A stretch of DNA of 64,000 nucleotides from the NCBI GenBank assembly GCA_026724425.1, contig JAIUCV010000023.1, forward strand, positions 7,445,958 to 7,509,957, given 5' to 3'. How positions within the stretch are numbered: position 1 is the first letter of the stretch; each line of letters opens with the position of its first letter. The position numbers were made by a program, and so were the translations under genes. The notes beneath the pieces were generated by a model that was not told where the DNA came from, ran no database searches, and saw nothing but the letters and a program-made list of their open reading frames with translations. The DNA is from Erythrophleum ivorense (lineage: Eukaryota; Streptophyta; Magnoliopsida; Fabales; Fabaceae). Positions 36,501 to 49,165 of the stretch are shown here, in pieces.

Positions 36501-37655
36501 TTGACTAAGTTAATTGGGATTGAACGTTTTAACTTCAGGCCAAATTTTAAGGGGGTGTTTTATTATATTTTAAAATCCATATATTAATTTCGTAAGTAAA
36601 TCTTAATAATGAAAGTTAATTATAATAAAATATAATTAACCCTTTTTATTTTCTTAAACACCAATGGGTAAATCTCCTTTTATGTTGCATTAGTACAACC
36701 TCTACCATTATTCTAGTTTATGATGGTAAGTCGTGATCATTTTCATTCAAGGCAGGGAGACCCCATCTCTACCTGTCTATTTATTTATCGTTTTTAAAGC
36801 ATAGAGCTTCTAGCTGGTAGAGAAAGAAGTTCAAAAGTAAACCTTGAAACCATTAAAAAGATTGTAAGAAATTATAAGAGTAAATTAAATAGAATATCTT
36901 TGAATGTTGTTATAAAATTTTTTCTATTTTAAAAAAATATAAATTTCTATTAAAGTGAAAAGTTACTTTATATTTTTGGGTAATTTTAAATTTTTTCAAT
37001 AAAATACTCTCCATTTAATTATTTTAGTTTAAAAATATATATATTTAGGTTAATAAAAAATATTTTTACCAAAAAAATTAAATTAAATTAAAGTATAAGG
37101 TAACTTTGAGAGAAGATCTCTATATATTTTAAAAATAAAAGATAATTTTATATAACTTGAACAAAAATTAATAAAAATTTGTATAATTTACTCAAATTAT
37201 AATGTATTTACAGATTCGAATATTTCTAATCGACTTGCCTTTTTACTTTTAGCCCCACCTACTGACAAAAGTAGGGATGTTCTGCCAAATGTGCCAGAGC
37301 TGTTCTTCCAAATATAAATCCCAGTAACTGCAAGTAAATGATATTTTTGTTTTTTGTTTTTGTTTTCTTTCCCACTTCCCTTCAAAGATTCAAGTTGAAG
37401 TAAGAAGCAGAATGTCACTTCGGTCATAGTGTAATGCTTATGGAGCGTCTAGTAAAGAAGTCTAAAAAGCAGGTTAATTATCAAAAGTTTTAAAGAAATT
37501 CAATCAAATATTTCGATTTCAAATGACTAATTTTTAATTTAAAAAATTTTAAGTCTTATTACATATTTACAGAAAATTTTTATAAAGTTTGTCGTTATCT
37601 CAACTCAAGTTTACTTGGTCTAAGCTGTTTTTAGGCTCAAGATTTTTTTTTTTAA
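30604..37655. other. Gene-free stretch upstream of the cyclin
   Basis: AT-rich. 32590-32830 carries GTTAC/ATTAGTA repeats related to 10920-11250. An (AT)n run is at 33528-33555 and a poly-C run near 34267. An 18 bp unit GAGGATTGCCCATTC is doubled at about 35696-35732. A ~30 bp segment (CTCCAAAGAATCAGACTT) occurs at about 35926 and 36052. A minus-strand frame at 31362-31670 has a Met/Leu-rich segment (TMIRAELVLFVLAAG) that might be an exon, but no family was recognised. Confidence 0.45.
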
Positions 37656-38829
37656 GCTTTTTGAGATTATTTTATTTTATTATTTTCAAAAATTAATTAA
37701 TATTAATAAATAAATACTTTTTTATCCAGTTTGAGAACAAATTTTCATGAATAAAATTTTCAAATTTTGATCTCAAACTTTCTATTAATTTTTCAAACTT
37801 TAGCATGTTTTACTGTCACTGCATCTTTCAATGTAAAATAGGATTAAGGACATGAAAATTTCTATTTGGGGAGGAATGGTAAAATAATTGAAAGATGAAA
37901 AAGTGTTTTGCCAAATATACTAGTAATGAAAGAAGGCTAAGCCGGTAATATAGTGGTGAGATGGTTGAATTATTGGTAGGATGTCATGAACATTAATCCT
38001 CGTTGTCGCTATGAACCAAAATACCAAGGAGGTTGAAACGTCTTGTCTATTGTTTTGAAGAATAATAAATAAGCAGTAGGCCTTGTGGGCTAGAGTTTTG
38101 AAGACTAAATAAACAGATACTTGTGGACCCAACTGCAATGGAAATTATTTATATCAGTCTTCAATTTCACGCCAGATATGAAGATATCTGAGTCACACAG
38201 AAGACATCCTCTTGTAAGGCCCAAAATGGGCAAGTTGGATCTTCTTTGGTCGTACAATTAATTGGAGAGGTTCAGTCAAGATTAAAAATATTTTTTTATT
38301 TTATTTTTTAGGTTATGAACTTGAAATATAAAGATAAAAATTGTGCCCGTGATATAAAAAAATTTTAACGTTAAATATAGTTAAAATTTGTTTTTGGGCC
38401 TTTTTTAACTCTTTTATACCTCTAAGCCCCCATAACATGCATATTATTGTGAAATTAAATATTACTATATTTTAATAGATTAAATTCTTCAATAAAATTA
38501 CTTTTTGAATATTGTCTTCATAATAATTTGTTTCTATTATATGTTTTAAAAATTTTTTAAATTTAAAAATATAGATTTTATATTGATTAAATATATATTT
38601 AATATTTATTATATTATAAGCGATAAATGTAAAAATATTTTAACAAAATAGTATAGTTATGACTTATTTTTTGATATATATATATATATATAAAAGAGGA
38701 GATAAGTAAACCAAAATATTTTTAAATGTAAGCCACATAAACATATTACTTATATTTTTTAGTGACGTCTAAATATACTTATTTATTAATGACCTTTTTG
38801 TGGAATATTCATAATTAATTTGATATACA

Positions 38830-38920
38830 AAATTTTTTTTAATACATGGAAGAGTAAAGATTTGAACTTAAAAAACTTTCTACAAACTAATCACACCCTT
38901 CACCACTAGATCACATTGGT
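38830..38920 (-). mobile_element. Short tRNA-type SINE (copy A)
   Basis: Minus strand shows an A-box-like TGATCTAGTGGTGAAG, a B-box-like AGTTCAAATCTTTA about 40 bases on, and an A-rich end. Flanks are TTTGATATACA (38819-38829) and TTTGACATACA (38921-38931), an 11 bp duplication with one mismatch. At 91 bp it is shorter than most plant SINEs. Confidence 0.6.
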
Positions 38921-39626
38921 TTTGACATACATATATATTTGATAAACTAAATCCTGCTCAAAAGTTTCTTTTGTGCATGGACATTCCAGTTGAGCTAATT
39001 AAAGAAAATCAAAGCTATACCAGTGAGAAATTATTCATAAATGCCACTTGATCTTAGGCCCAGAACGTCAGTGACTATCTTTTCGTCAACAAGACTATAT
39101 TTTGATCCCAAAAACAAAAGGGCCATATTATATACTTAGTCAATTTGTTTTGGGCCTAAAGCCCAAGCAGAACAGATGGCGCCCTGGCTTATGATTTTGT
39201 CCCGTAACCTTGTAGCCCAAAAGAAACAAAATTTCTTCTTCTTTTGCCAACAAATTTGATAATTTGGATTCTTTCACATGCTGTGCATCGTTTTATTAGA
39301 AAGAGATAGAGAAATAATGATATAAAGGAATGTGAATATGTATGAGATTCACTTCTTCTCTTTTCGTCCATTCTCTCTTTTCTTTTTATATCTCTTTAAT
39401 AAGATAACATTTGCTCACACTGAATAGGAAAAGATCCATATTACAATTTTGAGTAAATTCTTCTTTTTTGAATTTTTTTTTTGAATAAGTTCAACTTGAG
39501 ATATCCTATTTTGTATATACAAGGAACATGAAAAGTCAAGCATCATGACCTCGACTCACATAGAGGAGTCAATATGTTGAGCCATTTGCTATGGGAGAAA
39601 ATTTCTTTATTTAAATCCATACCTAT

Positions 39627-39723
39627 CAAAAGTATTATATCTATGTGCTATATTTTTTGAGAACTTGAAGACAGTGCTATCAAGTTTCCCATATTTTTAT
39701 AGCATATAGATGTAATATTTTTG
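39627..39723 (+). other. Long hairpin, miRNA-precursor-like (copy A)
   Basis: The arm starting CAAAAGTATTATATCTATG pairs along ~40 bases with the arm ending ATAGATGTAATATTTTTG around an 11-base loop. The differences between the arms near the base of the stem are G-U wobbles when read as plus-strand RNA. An internal bulge lies in the T-rich middle. No known mature miRNA was recognised. It could equally be a tiny fold-back MITE. Confidence 0.5.
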
Positions 39724-40167
39724 CTAGGCATGCATATGACTTTTTTTTTTTAAGTTATACTATAACAAATAGTTCCAAATCCCTAAAAGAGTTCACAAAT
39801 GTTGTCTTTACTATAGAGGTCCAATTGTCTATGGAATTAACCCAACAAAGAAAAATAAAAATATGTCTACAAGTAGTTGAGATGTTGTATATTTGTATAT
39901 TTCTTTTGAAGGTTACTGGCCCAAATATAATTTTTGAGCCATGAAAAATACAATTAGTGTTATAAAAAATTTATATTTAGAAAATTAATGTAGGACATGT
40001 ATAAATATAAAAAAATTTCTCATTAAAAGGCTGAATTTTTTTGTTTAGAATGAATAATTTGTTATAAGTTAGTTTTATTAAAAAATCACTCTTTCGTAAT
40101 GTAATAATTATATTTTTAATCATAGTTATTTTCTTATAAAATCTACTTATTTGAAGTCCATTCTTTT

Positions 40168-43013
40168 TGTAACTCCCAAAAAATTAATTAAGGTGTTAAT
40201 TATGGATTAGGTTAATTAGGAATAATTGGGTAAGTTCAGTAAATAAAAATTTTGAAAAAATAAATTATTAATATGGGTTTGAGATTTAATTGGGAGAGAA
40301 ATTTTATCTAGGCCCAAATTAATGTAGAAGATCATGATAAGAGACTAATGGGGGTCCAATAAGTTAGGTGCAGGCCCAATATAATTCAATCTGATAAAGG
40401 CCCAAGATCCACCTTGTATAGACTCTTATAATTAGCCCAATAACCCTTGTGTAGACCCAAAACCTTTGAACTCTTAAAACTTGTTCTGGCCCAATGGAAT
40501 TTCAGCAACCCAATACATAAGAGCTGACCCAACAAAACAAAAACTTGAAGCCCATTAGGAGTTGGACTTTGGAGTAACCCATAATCCATATTTGACCCAA
40601 CTTAAACCCAACTAAAATCCTAAATACTTCAGCCACTATCCCATTTTTTTGAAACACAAACACATATCAAAATTCGGAGGTCTAAATGAGGCTCTAGGGT
40701 TCTTGGCATAAATCCACTATTTCTCACCTTTAAGCTCAAAATCAGCCAAGGTAATAGTTATATAACTTAATCCTCTCATCTTTCTCTTCATTTTGGTCCG
40801 ATTAGTTTTTCATTTGGAGTATTTTCACCATACCCAAAATTTGAAATATGGGTGTTTGGGATTTTCTAATGAAATTCGTAGGTTGATGCTAGGGCTGTCA
40901 TTAGATAGGTATGAACTCTTCTTTTTGAGGTAATTCTGCTGATTTGAGACCCTAATGACTTGATTATAATATGAGTATTAATTTTATACGAATTTTCTTA
41001 GCATTTTGGATAAAATATTGAGGTTTTTGGTAGAGGATACTTCAATCCGAATTTGAGACTTGTAATGGCTGGGTAAGTGATCCCTAGATAGTCATTAGCA
41101 TTTTAAATTCTTTGGGTACTTGTTGCAACTGTTAATGATGAATTAGAGTAGTAATTATCTGATGCTATGACTATAGGGAGATTTTATATCATTGGTGGCT
41201 GTTGCAATTGTCTACAAGTGAGGTAACCGGGTTTATATTAATTACATGCATATAACTATTTTAATGTCATATTTTTCTATACATGAATGATTTAAAATGT
41301 TGAATGAATTGGTTAGCTATCCTTATATTGTGATTGGATCTTGTGAGTCCATGGTGGAGCTATGGTGTGGCTGACACCCGTGCATGTGTTTCAATCGGGC
41401 ACCGAGTTATGATCAAACTCTAAATGCACTGAGCCCTGGTTGTGCTCAATGGGGAGTAGGTGCCGTGGATGGGCCTCTCCCGGTGTTAATGGCCTTTAAC
41501 ATGTGGAAATATGATTGCTAGTATGGGATAGTAATCATGATAGCCTACTTATTTCATGTACTGATATGACTGGTATTTTGCTGTTATTTATGTGAAATTA
41601 TACATGTATACTAATTAAACTGGAATATATGATGGAATTGCCTTGGTTACTGAGATTCGTATCTCATCCTGTTTTATGGGATTAAACATTTCAGGTGAAG
41701 GTTCTTCGAGTAAGGATAAGGGCAAGCAAGTGAATGAATATCCATGAGTTGAGGCCCGGTGTGGGGAGCTACACTTGGTCTGAGTAGAATAGAGTATATG
41801 CTAATTTTTGTTAATCTTTGTATAGTATCATCATGTATCTGTATTGCCAAGTGTAGGAGATTGTACTTTGATAACATGGAATGTAATTAATGAGAAATAG
41901 GCTTTACATTAGCTATTGACGGATGTATGAAACTTGACACTCATTTTGGGTAGTGAATCTATAATATATTGACTATTTGAGTAATGAAATCCTATGATAT
42001 ATTAGATTGTTGATTTGAATCAGTGATGTATAGAATCTTAACAGAATGTATACTTGAATGTTAATTGTTGGAAGCTTATGTAATTTCTGTTAATACCAAT
42101 CTGTGAAATTGTTGACATATGGTAGTTGGATGAGTAGGAATTCATACTTAAGTTTTGAATTAGTGATGGTAGAATAGCTGGGTAAATAAGGTGCATAAAC
42201 ACCATTAGAGTTGCATAATTTAAGGTAGAGTGACCCTAGAGGGTAATTGGAGGGGGAGTGGAGAGTATGAGGCAAGGTTTTAAGAGTAGTAGGATCAGAA
42301 GGAATTTGGTCGCGGCCAAAATATTATTAGCCGCGGCCAATAGTGGCGAAGTTGCCCAGGGAGAGCACCAGGGAGAAATTAGTTGCGGCAAATGTGGAAT
42401 TGGCCACGGCGAAATGTGGGAGGCTAAATTGGGAGTCATCCAGAGGGGAATTGGCCGCGATGAACTTTTGTGAAAAGGAGTTAGACATTCCAGAGAAGAA
42501 TTGGCTGCTGCGAAAGGAGGTATTGGCCGCAGCCAATAACGAGAGGCGAGCGAGGGAGGTTTCAGGAGGCTTCTTCGCTGCGGTGCCATATAGGTTAGTT
42601 GTGTCGAAGGTCTAACTTGCCGTGGTGATAACAATGCGAGGGGTGAAGCCGAGGAGAATTGGCCGTGGCTAAGGGAAAATTGGCCGTGGCGAACATCCTG
42701 AAACCCTCATTCTAACCTAGAAATCATGGATTTTCATATGATAACCCTAAGGGGTGACTTAGAAACATTAAGTGAAGATGAATGTGAGTTGGAAACGATA
42801 GGTAATAGAATCAAGGCTCATAAATGAATGTTTGTTTTCCCTGAAGTACGTAAGTGTTTGTAATTATATGGTTGATGACTCTAATAATATTAAGGTTCAA
42901 ATTTTTCCATATTTCTATAATGTAATTAGTCTTAATGCCACGTAACCCTACTTTATGGTTATTAATCATGTATTTAACTTTAATTACAATGATTAAAAGT
43001 TAGAGTCGTCACA
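40168..43013 (+). mobile_element. Solo LTR, 2846 bp, in duplication copy A
   Basis: Starts TGTAACTCCC, ends GTCGTCACA, flanked by perfect 5 bp duplicates CTTTT (40163-40167 and 43014-43018). No polyprotein inside. It shares with the 5276 LTR the ends, a hairpin (GAGATTCGTATCTC at 41652-41665) and a following CAGGTG, so the two belong to one broad superfamily although most of the sequence is unalignable by eye. Absent from copy B, so probably younger than the duplication. Confidence 0.88.
42306..42695. repeat. Array of about 11 TTGGCCGCGGCGAA-like motifs inside the solo LTR
   Basis: Variants such as GGTCGCGGCCAA, AGCCGCGGCCAA, TTGGCCACGGCGAA, TTGGCCGCGATGAA, TTGGCCGCAGCCAA, TTGGCCGTGGCTAA and TTGGCCGTGGCGAA recur at 15-60 bp spacing. 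Many are quasi-palindromic. CpG content is much above the surroundings. Open frames through this array are by-products of the repeats. Confidence 0.8.
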
Positions 43014-43092
43014 CTTTTAAATAAAGACAATAATTACCAAGTACATTAGTCATATGATCTTTTCAAATATTTTATCTTTTTTATATTTTTAG

Positions 43093-43148
43093 ATATATAT
43101 ATATATACACATATATGTATGTATATGCACGCGTGCACATGTGTATGT
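43093..43148. repeat. 56 bp perfectly alternating purine-pyrimidine tract (copy A)
   Basis: Runs (AT)n, then ACACATATATGTATGTATAT, then GCACGCGTGCACATGTGTAT without a break in alternation; includes the palindrome TGCACGCGTGCA. Such tracts favour left-handed DNA under supercoiling. Confidence 0.75.
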
Positions 43149-44490
43149 TACCTGGTACATTTTAAGACCTAATACTAATCCAGTTGAATGAATTGGGATC
43201 TAGTTAGGCAGACGGTTCAAGTGGCCTTTAAAATCTGAACGGGTAGTTGGATCTTTTTATCATTATCTTAAGATGATGAGTATAGAAAAAGTTTTCTATT
43301 TACATATGGTAAGGGAATTATAAGAATATAGGTAAAGGATCTTTTTGAAAGAATTTTAGGGGCTAAAGTGCAAATGGTAAATAATGTTATGGGTTAAAAT
43401 AAAATTATAAAAAATTTGGGAAAACACAATTTTAGCCTAAAAAGTTGATTCCAATTTCGAATCACACTAAATTTTCACGTCCTTTTCCATTTTTTCTTCA
43501 TTTGGTTATTTAACAATAGTTAAAGTAAACCAATTTTTCACCATTTCGTCAAGTATTCTTACAAGATTCTTTTCTTTTGCTAGCTTCCTTCATTATATTT
43601 TGAATTTTCTCTCCCGTAGGGTATGAAATATTCACCCTAAATTTTCGCCCACTAATTTTTAGATATACCCAAGCATGAGATTTAAATTAACATCTAAAGG
43701 GCATATAGTTTATTCTTATGGTCTTAGATTAATTTTGAAATAATAACTTGGTTTTATTTCTTTTTTTAATTTCTAAACCTTAAAGAGAAATTGATGTCAT
43801 GATATATCATATTCTAAGACTAGAATAATGACTTAGAAGTTTTTATACAAAATGTAAATTAAGTTAGAGAAAATTTTGGAGTTATATTCCTTTTCATATT
43901 AGGGATTTTGAAATCTTGGGACTAGGCTAACACTACAAAAAGTTGTGGTTTTAGCATTTATTGGCTTTAACGACATTATAATTGTCACTAAACACTTTTG
44001 CTATTATTACCAATTCTATAGTTAAACTGTCCATTGATAAGATTTTAATTGTGATTTTCCTTAACCATAAGTAAAACTATGGTCTAGCCACTGTCTAAAA
44101 TTATTGTGGCTAGACCACAATCTAGCTATAATTTTTATTAAGTGTGGCTAGACTTCGTTCTAATTATAATTTTGCTTAATAGATTGTAGTTTAGTCATGG
44201 TTTTTGAAACTGTGGTTACAATTTTTTAGGTGGCAGTTTTAATTGCTGCTATATATATATATATATTAAACCTTTAATAATGTTGTGCTATCCTTTTTTT
44301 TTTCATAAACCTATAACAACAAAAAAAATAATTTACAACATCTGATTCCCAATTTTCAACCAATATATCCAACAATGACCAATTTCCAATAACAAAAACC
44401 ATGCACTATTAAAATTGCAAATAGATTTATATTCCATTAAATTACAAATAAGTTTATACAAATGTAATTATAAAATTTCTTTAAATAATA

Positions 44491-46783
44491 TGTCACGACT
44501 CAATTTTTGAGCCATAATCGGCGCGTAGGCTAAATTAATATGGAGATTGGGTTAGCCTAGTAAGCCTTACAAAATCTAAAGTTAACTATTATATTATCTA
44601 TTTAAACTAACCCATATAACCCATAAGTTTTGAAAATTTTAATATTCAGTTCATTATATCATTAGAGGCTATCAAAAATCCGACAGTATCTCCCTTAAAA
44701 ATTGGACATCCCATCCTGAAAAATAAACTAAACCAGCACTAGCACCAGCAACAACAAGTTACATATAATCAAAATGCCTAGTTAGGAAAGTATAAACAAT
44801 ATTTACAAATTATAAGTGACCATATAACATGGACAATTCCAAAATTCTTTCTCTACACCTAAGTGCCACCACATCATGGAGTCTAACACAATCTCACAAA
44901 ATTAAACACCTACTCTAGGGATCTAGTAGCTCACGAGCTCTCAGATCACTTCACTCCTTTACTTGCTGGTCTGAAAAATAAGGAAAGAAAAGGGATAAGT
45001 CTATCATTGGCTTAGTGAGTGTATAAATAATAAAGTGTATAGAGGGGAAAACAAGTACATATAGGAGTTTTTAAAAATATTTAAATAAAAAGAAACTGTT
45101 AGATAAAATCTATATTTTCTAAATATATATATAATATTATAGGAATGGGTATCATAGGAAGGAACCAAATCATCAAGTCACAGCATCATATATCATGGCA
45201 TTTCTTTGGATTCATCCTATCTTATCTCTTTGACAATATACATCTAGTATCTCAGGTCGCAGAACTGGATACATCACATCACAGTGCTATCATAATTAAT
45301 AATTTATTCTAGGTATACCTAGGTCGTTACCTCCGCTAATAGCTACGGGGTCCTAACTAGATTCTCATCCATACAAATTAAATACATAAATAAGTAGATA
45401 AATAAATAATTCACTAAAAAGTATTTAGCTAGCTAAAATAAATAAAGGATAAATAAGAAGAGTTCACTTTCAATAACATCAATGTAGCACATAAAACTAT
45501 AAAACAATATAAACATTTCTCTCACAAATAAATACATATACACCACTACTTCTTTTGTACTCCACAAAGAGGTATTACGCCACATTTCAATTATCTATGT
45601 ACTTTAATAAATTCATTAAATCATTATATGAATATATATATATATATATTCTGAAATTTATAAATATCAATTTGTTTTCCCAAAGAATAGAGCATATAAA
45701 TCACACAACGAAAAGTTTCACCATAAAAAAATATAAAGTAGGATGAAATAGATATGTCACTCCATTATTTACATACTCACCAATTGGGACTAATAGTATA
45801 AGTGCCAAATTCCTATTGTTTAGTGCAGGGTCCCAGTTGAATGAGTTTCCTCGGTATCACCTAAAATTATAACCAATATAAATTATTTTGACTATTCTAA
45901 TAACATCTATAACTATTTATATAACCTAATACACTCCCTAAAATATAAATTCCTAAATTTTATACACTTTTTTATCTTAAATGCTAACTCTAAATTTGGG
46001 ATTTTTTAATCTAAGCTCCCATAACTCTAATTAAATTTAAAACTTACTTCAGAGTACATGATAATTGGAGATAAGAGTGTCAATTTATTATTTTAAAGGT
46101 TCAATAGTGAAACCCCCTTCGAATGTCCAGCCACGGCAACCACATATGAAAAGGAAAGAATCAAAAATTTTAGAAAAGAAATTGAATGGAAAAAAAAATG
46201 AGGAACAACAAGGGGAGGAAACCATTAACACAAGAGAGAAAATAAACCCACACCATTTGCTTTCTTTCTTCTTCCACTTCCACTCTCTCTCTCTCTTCTT
46301 TTTTTTTCCTCATGGTGGTTCATGGTCAGCCAAAGTAAAGAACTCACTGATGATTAAAGCTAATCAGAACTTGCTGGAGGTTGTTGCTTAATGGGGGGTG
46401 GAGATCCACCGTTGTAGCGTTGAAGAAAGAATGGGAGAAATGAAAAAAACAGAGGAGACAAGGAAGCTTGAAAAGGACGCTGGAAGTGGTTGATTTCAGG
46501 AGAGAGAAAAGATGAAGAAAGAAAAGGCACCTTGGTCAAACGAAAGAAATGGAGAGAGAGTGTATTTAAGAAATATTAAACTATCTTTGGTTCATATTGC
46601 ATTTTTGCCCCCCTAAAAAAAACTTAATATGCATTAATTGATATTTAAAATGATTAAAAAGGATCCTAGAAAATTTTATAAACTCCAGAATTAATTTTAA
46701 AAGAATAATTATTCAGTTTTTTTAATAGCATAAAGTAATTTATTTTATTTTATTGCTTTATTATTATTTTTTAAAGTATTACA
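44491..46783 (-). mobile_element. Probable solo LTR, 2293 bp, inside the CACTA
   Basis: Plus strand starts TGTCACGACTC and ends ATTACA. In the minus orientation it therefore starts TGTAATACTT and ends GAGTCGTGACA, like the 40168-43013 LTR (TGTAACTCCC...GAGTCGTCACA). Flanks TAATA (44486-44490) and TCATA (46784-46788) fit a 5 bp duplication with one mismatch. No coding domain inside. The minus orientation is supported by both ends. Confidence 0.7.
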
Positions 46784-47788
46784 TCATATGTCTATTTTTA
46801 TGGGAAATGCCTCTCATTAGTGAGTGGATGTTCATTATCTCGATTACTTGGGACCCAAAAGTGAAAACATAATGTTATTATTAATAAATTAAAAACTACA
46901 AATAAAAACATTTATTTGTATAATTCAAATAAAATAGAAATTTTAAAAAATTAGGCCTTGAACTTGTAGGAATGCAACCTTTGGTGGCAATGAATCTTGG
47001 AAACTTTATAGGAGGAAAGCTTTAGCTGCTTCCATTTGTTGCTATCATTCTTCCCTTGCAGCATTTTTGGCCTTCGCTTGTTGTTATGTTTTAACCATTT
47101 TTGCTTTAAATTGAGCAACCTCATTTTGCAATTCTATATAAGAAGGCCCAAATGATGAATTCCCATGAACTTAACATCTAAACACTTGAAACAAGCAAAC
47201 ATCCAATCCTATTCTTTAAACTTAACCATAGTGCTTTTTGAGATTATTTTATTTTATTATTTTCAAAAATTAATTAATATTAATAAATAAATAATTTTTT
47301 ATCCAGTTTGAGAAACAAATTTTCATGAATAAAATTTTCAAATTTTGATCTCAAACTTTCTATTAATTTTTCAAATTTTAGCATGTTTTACTGTCACTGC
47401 ATCTTTCAATGTAAAATAGGATTAAGGACATGAAAATCTCTATTTGGGGAGGAATGGTAAAAAAATTGAAAGATGAAAAAGTGTTTGGCCAAATATGGTA
47501 GTAATGAAAGAAGATTAAGCTTGTAATTTAATGGTGAGATGGTTGAATTATTGGTAGGATGTCATGGACATTAATCCTCGTTGTCGCTATGAGCCAAAAT
47601 AACAAGGAAGTTTGCGAAGAATAATAAATAAGCAGTAGGCCTTGTGGGCTAGAGTTTTGAAGAATAAATAAACAGATACTTGTGGACTCAACTGCAATGG
47701 AAATTATTTATATCAGTCTTCAATTTCATGCCAGATATGGAGATATCTGAGTCACACAGAAGACATCATCTTGTAAGGCCCAAATGGG

Positions 47789-48124
47789 CAAGTTGGATCT
47801 TCTTTAGTCGTAAAATTGATTAGAGATGTTCAGTCAAGACTAAAAATAATTTTTTTTTTTTTAGGTTATGAACTTGAAATATAAAAATAAAATTTGTGCC
47901 CGTGAGATAAAAAAAATTTTAATTTTAAATATAGTTAAAATTTTTGAAGTGTAATTTTTTTATAATTAAAATTTTTTTATCTCACAATAATAATTTTTAT
48001 CTTTATACTTCAGATATATAACCTAACAAATCAAAAAATCAAAAAATAGAAAATAAGGCTTGAAAAGCCTTTGATTGGATCTCTCCAATTGACGATCCAA
48101 TTGACGACCAGAGGATCCAACTTG
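47789..48124. repeat. Imperfect long inverted repeat in copy B
   Basis: CAAGTTGGATC at 47789 pairs with GATCCAACTTG ending 48124. Further in, AGGTTATGAACTTGAAATAT (from about 47864) pairs with ATACTTCAGATATATAACCT, and GAGATAAAAAAA with TTTTTTATCTCAC, around a loop near 47945. Only the left arm exists in copy A, so the right arm belongs to the ~690 bp extra block. Confidence 0.65.
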
Positions 48125-48634
48125 CTAAATGAGTTGTGGGAAATCAATAGAAATGGATCTTGAGTTTTAGAGTGATTAAAATTGGGTGGGTGAGAGACCA
48201 ATTGCGATTTAGGATTGAAAGTCCTCCATAAAAGGGATTCTTTTACATGATGACGTAAAAATTTAAATTTAAAATTATTTTGAACTATTTAAATATTTCG
48301 CCATTAAATGATTAAATCACACTTAACGTGATATGCAGGAATGAGAGTCCGCTCATACAAGTAATAATCGTATGATAGAAAAGAATAATGTATTTAAACT
48401 TTTGTAAAATTAGATTATATTAAATATATTATTCACAGTATCGGACAGGTAGCCATAGAAGTATATAGACACACTTAGGCCCCTCCTTTAATTACGAGGG
48501 AGCTTCTATTTATATTATTATATTTCATGTAACACTATTTGAGGCAGCATTGCTGTGTCAGTGCATTGCATGAAAATCTTAGATTTAGAGTCGTTAATGT
48601 TTTTTGAACTTTAGTAGAGTGAATTGAGTTGTTT
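48125..48634. other. Copy-B-specific block, no gene seen
   Basis: Together with 47945-48124 this has no counterpart in copy A, which goes directly from GTTAAAATTT to GTTTTTGGGCC. It could be an insertion in B or a deletion from A. No coding domain seen. Confidence 0.5.
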
Positions 48635-49076
48635 TTGGGCCTTTTTTAACTCTTTTATACCTCTAAGCCCCCATAACACGCATATTATTGTGAAATTAAA
48701 TATTACTATATTTTAATAGATTAAATTTTTCAATAAAATTACTTTTTGAATATTGTCTTCATAATAATTTGTTTCTATTATATGTTTTAAAAATTTGTTA
48801 AATTTAGAAATATAGCTTTTATATTGATCAAATATATATTTAATATTTATTATATTATAACCGATAAATATAAAAATATTTTAACAAAATAGTATAGTTA
48901 TGACTTATTTTTTGATATATATATATATATATATATATAAAAGAGGAGATAAGTAAATCAAATTCTTTTTAAATGTAAGCCACATAAACATATTACTTAT
49001 ATTTTTTATTGACGTCTAAATATATTCATTTATTATTGACTTTTTTGTTGAATATTCATAATTAATTTGATATACA

Positions 49077-49165
49077 ATTTTTTTTAATACATGGAAGAGT
49101 AAAGATTTGAACTTAAAAAACTTTCTACAAACTAATCACACCCCTCACCACTAGATCACATTGGT
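49077..49165 (-). mobile_element. Short tRNA-type SINE (copy B)
   Basis: Counterpart of 38830-38920 with the same flanking duplicates (49066-49076, 49166-49176), so it was present before the tandem duplication. Confidence 0.6.

Larger units (their letters stand above)
37656..47232. repeat. Tandem duplication, copy A (interrupted)
   Basis: Matches copy B in order: 37656-38385 with 47233-47945, 38386-40130 with 48635-50350, 43040-43677 with 50344-50961, 46801-47232 with 50963-51397. Identity is high by eye, with scattered single-base changes and small indels. Blocks missing from copy B are the solo LTR 40168-43013 with about 80 flanking bases, and 43678-46800, which holds the CACTA left end and a second LTR. 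The join between copies carries GCTTTT, also present at the outer edges. Confidence 0.9.

Noticed and set aside
42236..42634. Several overlapping open frames of 70-132 codons on both strands
   Set aside because: All are produced by the GC-rich motif array in the solo LTR, which lacks stop codons in several frames.
46065..46391. Plus-strand 108-codon Lys/Glu-rich frame with a His/Phe tail
   Set aside because: Lies inside the 44491-46783 LTR and is low complexity.
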